Shown piece after piece: positions 60,035 to 64,000 of a stretch of 64,000 nucleotides of DNA. The translations under genes were made by a program, and so were the position numbers. Every line of letters begins with the position of its first letter. The stretch's first letter is position 1. The DNA is taken from assembly GCF_003700275.1 (NCBI RefSeq), contig NZ_RBRE01000090.1, positions 1-64,000 on the forward strand, given 5' to 3'. The notes under the pieces were generated by a model. The model was not told the origin of the DNA. It saw only the letters and a list, made by a program, of their open reading frames with translations, and made no database searches. Origin of the DNA: Pseudomonas cichorii. Its GTDB lineage: Bacteria > Pseudomonadota > Gammaproteobacteria > Pseudomonadales > Pseudomonadaceae.

Positions 60035-61249
60035 TTAGTGCGCCGCCCACTCGATCTTGGAGATATCGACGCCGTCTTTGAACATGTCCCACAGCGGCGA
60101 AAGAGCGCGCAGCTTGGTAACAGCCTCGCAAACCTTCTGCGCGGCGTAATCGATTTCTTCTTCGGTAGTGAAACGACCAAAGGTGAAGCGTATCGAGCTA
60201 TGTGCCAGTTCGTCATTACGACCAAGGGCGCGTAGCACGTAGGACGGCTCAAGCGATGCCGAAGTACAGGCCGAACCGGACGAAACCGCCAGATCCTTGA
60301 GTGCCATGATCAGCGACTCGCCTTCGACATAGTTGAAGCTCAGATTCAGGTTGTGCGGTACGCGAGCAGTCAGGCTGCCGTTGACGTACAGCTCTTCCAG
60401 ATCCTCGACCTGCTTGAAGAAGCGGTCGCTCAGGGCCTTGATACGGACGTTCTCGCTGGCCATCTCTTCCTTGGCGATACGGAACGCTTCGCCCATGCCG
60501 ACGATCTGGTGAGTTGCCAGGGTGCCGGAGCGCATGCCGCGCTCGTGACCGCCGCCGTGCATGGTCGCTTCGAGGCGAACACGCGGCTTGCGACTTACGT
60601 ACAGAGCACCGATACCCTTCGGACCGTAGGTCTTGTGGGCCGAGAACGACATCAGGTCAACCTTGAGGCTGGCCAGATCGATTTCAACCTTGCCGGTGGA
60701 CTGTGCAGCATCGACATGGAACAACACGCCGCGTGAACGGGTCAGCTCACCGATGGCCGCGATGTCGTTGATGGTGCCGATCTCGTTGTTGACGTGCATG
60801 ACCGAAACCAGAATGGTGTCGTCACGCAGGGCAGCTTCGATCATCGCAGGAGTGATCAGGCCGTCTTCGCCCGGCTCGATGTAGGTCACTTCAAAACCTT
60901 CACGCTCCAGTTGGCGCGTGGTGTCGAGAACAGCCTTGTGCTCGACCTTGGAGGTGATGATGTGCTTGCCCTTGGTGGCGTAGAAATGCGCAACGCCCTT
61001 GATCGCCAGGTTATCGGACTCGGTCGCACCGGATGTCCAGACGATTTCACGCGGGTCGGCGTTGATCAGGTCGGCGACCTGACGGCGGGCGTTCTCGACC
61101 GACTCTTCGGCCTTCCAGCCAAACACGTGGGAACGCGAGGCCGGGTTGCCGAAGTTTCCGTCAACCAGCAGGCAATCCATCATTTTCTGCGCTACGCGCG
61201 GATCGACCGGCGTCGTCGCGGAGTAATCGAGGTAAATCGGCAACTTCAT
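60035..61249 (-). CDS. iscS: Cysteine desulfurase IscS
   Basis: IscS removes sulfur from cysteine for Fe-S clusters and tRNA thiolation. The 404-residue PLP enzyme has the cofactor lysine in SFSAHKTYGPKG and the catalytic cysteine in SSGSACTSASLEP. ATG 61249 (MKLPIYLDYSATTP) is standard. Confidence 0.97.
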   Translation of the reverse strand: MKLPIYLDYSATTPVDPRVAQKMMDCLLVDGNFGNPASRSHVFGWKAEESVENARRQVADLINADPREIVWTSGATESDNLAIKGVAHFYATKGKHIITSKVEHKAVLDTTRQLEREGFEVTYIEPGEDGLITPAMIEAALRDDTILVSVMHVNNEIGTINDIAAIGELTRSRGVLFHVDAAQSTGKVEIDLASLKVDLMSFSAHKTYGPKGIGALYVSRKPRVRLEATMHGGGHERGMRSGTLATHQIVGMGEAFRIAKEEMASENVRIKALSDRFFKQVEDLEELYVNGSLTARVPHNLNLSFNYVEGESLIMALKDLAVSSGSACTSASLEPSYVLRALGRNDELAHSSIRFTFGRFTTEEEIDYAAQKVCEAVTKLRALSPLWDMFKDGVDISKIEWAAH

Positions 61250-61293
61250 TGAATCTCTCCTATCAGGCAGGCGCACCGCTCATTCATCTGCGT

Positions 61294-61785
61294 TCATTCG
61301 ACGGCGGACGTTTCAATCTTACCCAGCTGCGACGCACTGTTATTACTGCGGCGCAGATCCTGGCGCTGGGCGACTTCCTGCACCTCACGGCGAGTAACAA
61401 GATCCGCCAAGCTGATACCGCTTAGAAATTCGTGAATCTGCTGGCTGAGGTCACACCACAAATGGTGGGTCAGGCAGGTATCGCCAGCGTGACAGTCACC
61501 CAAACCCTGGCAACGAGTGGCATCGACCGACTCATTGACCGCATCGACCACCTGGGCGACCTGGATGCCCTGCATGTCGCGGGACAACTGGTAACCACCA
61601 CCAGGACCGCGCACGCTGGAAACCAGATTGCCACGACGCAGCTTGGCGAACAGTTGCTCAAGGTAAGACAGGGAAATGCCTTGCCGCTCGGAGATATCGG
61701 CCAGAGACACTGGCCCGTGCTGCGCATGCAATGCCAGGTCAAGCATTGCTGTTACAGCGTATCGGCCTTTTGTAGTCAGTCGCAT
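61294..61785 (-). CDS. iscR: Fe-S-sensing transcriptional regulator IscR
   Basis: IscR represses the isc operon when it holds a [2Fe-2S] cluster. The 163-residue Rrf2 protein has an N-terminal winged helix (MRLTTKGRYAVTAMLDLALH) and the cluster ligands C92, C98, C104 and H107 in the same spacing as E. coli. First gene of the isc cluster. Confidence 0.96.
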   Translation of the reverse strand: MRLTTKGRYAVTAMLDLALHAQHGPVSLADISERQGISLSYLEQLFAKLRRGNLVSSVRGPGGGYQLSRDMQGIQVAQVVDAVNESVDATRCQGLGDCHAGDTCLTHHLWCDLSQQIHEFLSGISLADLVTRREVQEVAQRQDLRRSNNSASQLGKIETSAVE

Positions 61786-61825
61786 GACATGTACCGCAGA
61801 GGTTCGGAATGGGAGCGAGTATGCT

Positions 61826-61875
61826 ATTCCCGAGTATTTAAGTCAACTATTAGACCTAGTGGAATAGTCGGGATT
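61826..61875 (-). promoter_or_regulatory. isc promoter with IscR-binding-like sites
   Basis: On the minus strand 61850-61826 reads ATAGTTGACT, then TAAATACTCGGGAAT, a good match to the type 1 IscR site and including a TTGACT -35-like hexamer. The adjacent 61875-61849 (AATCCCGACT ... GGTCTAAT) resembles a second, weaker site. They lie 40-90 bases before iscR, consistent with autoregulation. Confidence 0.65.
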
Positions 61876-61942
61876 AGCTAAAATAGCGGGCAGTATCATA
61901 GCAAAGGCGCGTCGTATTGACACGCCTCATGTACGGCGAGCG

Positions 61943-62719
61943 CTAGCCAGCCTTCTCTTCGCTCTTGTCCTTGACGCAGTCGAAGACCTCATCACGCAAC
62001 TCCGGCAGCTCCCTGGCGCAGTAATCGCTGCCCAGCCTGCCCAGAGCACCGCCCATGTCTTCCAGGCGCGCATCCACGGCCTGCAGATGATCGAGCAACT
62101 GACCAATGGCCCGCGCAACCGGGTCCGGCATGTCGGCGCTGACGCCATAGGCATCGAAGCCCAGCTTTTCTGCCATCGCCTTGCGCCGGGCTTCCACCTC
62201 GTCATCGGACTTCACAATGATACGCCCCGGAATACCCACCGCCGTCGCACCGGCCGGCACGGCCTTGGTGACCACCGCATTGGAACCGATCTTGGCGCCT
62301 GCACCAACGGTAAACGGCCCCAGCACCTTGGCACCGGCACCGACCACCACACCGTCTTCCAGCGTCGGGTGACGCTTGCCGGCATTCCAGCTGGTGCCGC
62401 CCAGAGTTACGCCCTGATAGAGCGTGACATCGTTGCCGATCTCGGCGGTTTCGCCGATCACGATTCCCATCCCGTGATCGATGAAGAAACGACGACCGAT
62501 CCGCGCCCCCGGATGTATCTCGATGCCGGTCATCCAGCGACCGAAGTTGGAAACCATCCGCGCCAGCCACTTCCAGCCATTGCGCCACAGAATGTGCGCC
62601 ATCCGGTGCAGCCAGATGGCGTGCATGCCCGGATAGCAGGTCAGTACATCGAAAGCATTGCGTGCAGCAGGATCACGATGGAACACACTTTGAATATCTT
62701 CTCGCAAACGCTCGAACAT
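61943..62719 (-). CDS. cysE: Serine O-acetyltransferase
   Basis: CysE makes O-acetylserine for cysteine synthesis. The 258-residue protein has an N-terminal helical part and a left-handed beta-helix with DHGMGIVIGETAEIG and GGTSWNAGKRHPTLEDGV. ATG 62719 (MFERLRED) is preferred to GTG 62722; it shares one base with the trmJ stop (TGATG), so translation is coupled. It supplies cysteine next to the cysteine desulfurase genes. Confidence 0.94.
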   Translation of the reverse strand: MFERLREDIQSVFHRDPAARNAFDVLTCYPGMHAIWLHRMAHILWRNGWKWLARMVSNFGRWMTGIEIHPGARIGRRFFIDHGMGIVIGETAEIGNDVTLYQGVTLGGTSWNAGKRHPTLEDGVVVGAGAKVLGPFTVGAGAKIGSNAVVTKAVPAGATAVGIPGRIIVKSDDEVEARRKAMAEKLGFDAYGVSADMPDPVARAIGQLLDHLQAVDARLEDMGGALGRLGSDYCARELPELRDEVFDCVKDKSEEKAG

Positions 62720-63492
62720 CACTGATCCTTTCGCTTGTAGGGTTCACCACGAGCCGCTTTCTGGGTCTCGGTGAGAATGCCGCGCAGAATGCTCAACTCG
62801 GAGCGCTCCACTTCGCTGCGGCCATACAGCCGGCGCAGCCGCGCCATCAAGTGCCGGGGCTTTTCCGGATCGAGAAAGCCAATGGCGACCAGTGACGCTT
62901 CCAGATGTGCATAAAAGCCTTCCATCTCGTCCATGGTCGCCAACTCGGCATTGCGCGCCGAAGCAGCCTGAACCACCTCTCCGTCCTGCGACGACTGTTG
63001 CGCCGCCAGCCAGGACATGCGTACCTCATAGCTCAGCACCTGGACCGCAGCCGCCAGATTCAGCGAGCTGAATGTCGGGTCGGACGGAATATGCACATGG
63101 TAATGACAGCGCTGTAACTCTTCGTTGGTCAGGCCGGCGTGCTCACGACCAAAGACCAGCGCCACCTCGGCGCCCTGCCCTGCCTGCTCGACGACCTTCA
63201 CGCCGGACTCACGCGGATCCAGCATCGGCCATGGCAAGCTGCGGTCACGGGCACTGGTGCCCAGCACCAGACTACAGCCGACCAGCGCCTCTTCGAGAGT
63301 CGCCACTACCTGCGCGCCCTCCAGAATATCGCCAGCACCGGACGCTCGCGCATCGGCATCGGGAGAAGGGAAAACGCGCGGCTCAACCAGTACCAGGCGC
63401 GAAAGCCCCATGTTTTTCATGGCACGCGCAGCCCCACCGATATTTCCGGGATGGGTAGTGCCGACCAGGACAACACGAATGTTCTGCAGCAA
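62719..63492 (-). CDS. trmJ: tRNA (cytidine/uridine-2'-O-)-methyltransferase TrmJ
   Basis: TrmJ methylates position 32 of several tRNAs. The 257-residue SPOUT enzyme has HPGNIGGAARAMKNMG, LVFGREHAGLTNEEL and HIPSDPTFSSLNLAAAVQ, which form the knot and cofactor site. The start appears to be TTG at 63492 (MLQNIRVVLVG); no ATG or GTG is in a better place. Divergent from suhB. Confidence 0.92.
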   Translation of the reverse strand: MLQNIRVVLVGTTHPGNIGGAARAMKNMGLSRLVLVEPRVFPSPDADARASGAGDILEGAQVVATLEEALVGCSLVLGTSARDRSLPWPMLDPRESGVKVVEQAGQGAEVALVFGREHAGLTNEELQRCHYHVHIPSDPTFSSLNLAAAVQVLSYEVRMSWLAAQQSSQDGEVVQAASARNAELATMDEMEGFYAHLEASLVAIGFLDPEKPRHLMARLRRLYGRSEVERSELSILRGILTETQKAARGEPYKRKDQ

Positions 63493-63706
63493 TGCGAGCG
63501 CTCACTGACCAAATTTAGGGGTGGAAATATTACAGAACCTGCCCCGTTAACGCTATGAACCCTTGAAGGCTTGCGAACCCGGACCATCAATCGAGCACCC
63601 TCAAAAAGCACAAAACCTGATCAGGACGACAACGTCAGGGCTGGAAATAATTTGATGTAACCCATAGAATGTCCGGCTCTCTTTAACAACCTTAGGTGAA
63701 ATGTCC

Positions 63707-64000
63707 ATGCAGCCCATGCTGAATATCGCGCTGCGCGCCGCCCGCAGCGCCAGCGAATTGATTTTCCGCTCCATCGAGCGCCTGGATACCATCAAGGTTG
63801 ACGAAAAAGAAGCCAAAGACTACGTCACGGAAATCGACCGTGCCGCCGAGCAGAGCATCATCACCGCCCTGCGCAAGGCTTACCCTACCCACGGCATCCT
63901 CGGCGAAGAAAGCGGCCTGCACGCAGGCAGCGGCGAAGGCACCGATTACCTGTGGATCATCGATCCGCTGGACGGCACCACCAACTTCGTTCGCGGCATC
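63707..64000 (+). CDS. suhB: Inositol monophosphatase family protein SuhB (3' end outside window)
   Basis: The first 98 codons are present. MQPMLNIALRAARSASELIF is the Pseudomonas SuhB start, and the metal-binding motif IIDPLDGTTNF is visible near the edge. SuhB acts as an inositol-1-phosphatase and in RNA processing/antitermination. ATG 63707 is preferred to ATG 63701 because AGGTGA lies at a normal distance only from it. Confidence 0.9.
   Translation, partial: MQPMLNIALRAARSASELIFRSIERLDTIKVDEKEAKDYVTEIDRAAEQSIITALRKAYPTHGILGEESGLHAGSGEGTDYLWIIDPLDGTTNFVRGI

Noticed and set aside
1..64000. Searched for tRNA, rRNA and riboswitches
   Set aside because: No cloverleaf, rRNA or known riboswitch element could be recognised by eye in the intergenic gaps.

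Overview
The window looks like chromosome from a fluorescent Pseudomonas, most likely the P. syringae species complex or a close relative. The reasons are the gene order and protein sequences of the housekeeping blocks (purL-mltF-tadA-multicopper oxidase, guaBA, der-bamB-yfgM-hisS-ispG-rodZ-pilW-rlmN-ndk-isc), GC-rich coding with heavy antisense shadow frames, and Pseudomonas-type REP palindromes (GTGGGAGC...GCTCCCAC with TTCGCGAA cores). Species is an inference; no rRNA or tRNA gene was seen.

Left block (1-13.3 kb): the end of an MFS symporter, purT, a VUT-family membrane protein, a DUF1289 / gamma-carbonic-anhydrase / CoA-Nudix cluster, a second Nudix hydrolase, an L,D-transpeptidase, purL, the lytic transglycosylase mltF, tadA and a Tat-type multicopper oxidase. 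This is core metabolism and envelope biology.

Accessory block (13.3-33.9 kb): in many pseudomonads, as I recall, the multicopper oxidase lies close to guaA; here about 20 kb separates them. It holds a Fic / DUF6088 toxin-antitoxin-like pair; an iron-uptake trio (FecI-type sigma, FecR-type regulator, TonB-dependent receptor); a 964-residue candidate protein toxin with a GESH esterase-fold-like C-terminus; a divergent TetR / flavin oxidoreductase pair with a duplicated operator-like motif; gene remnants; and a GGDEF-EAL protein. Next to guaA lies a 7.3 kb AT-rich island flanked by 87/88-bp direct repeats of the guaA 3' end and terminator. Its main cargo is a two-gene cassette: a 1025-residue protein with an HD-like domain followed by an Hsp90/GHKL-type ATPase domain, and a 149-residue three-helix membrane protein. 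The layout suggests a defence or conflict system. The rest of the island is small ORFs and broken IS3 and IS110 transposases; no intact integrase is visible.

Right block (33.9-64 kb): guaA-guaB, a zinc-ribbon hypothetical, a TauE exporter, xseA with an M23 peptidase, leuA with a leucine-rich leader peptide and a terminator typical of attenuation, an oxaloacetate decarboxylase, a FlxA-like protein, an omega-amidase / aminotransferase pair, then a long minus-strand run: der, bamB, yfgM, hisS, ispG, rodZ, pilW, rlmN, ndk, the whole isc cluster (iscX, fdx, hscA, hscB, iscA, iscU, iscS, iscR), cysE and trmJ. The window ends inside the divergent suhB.

All functional calls rest on reading motifs and recalled family sequences; no searches were run.
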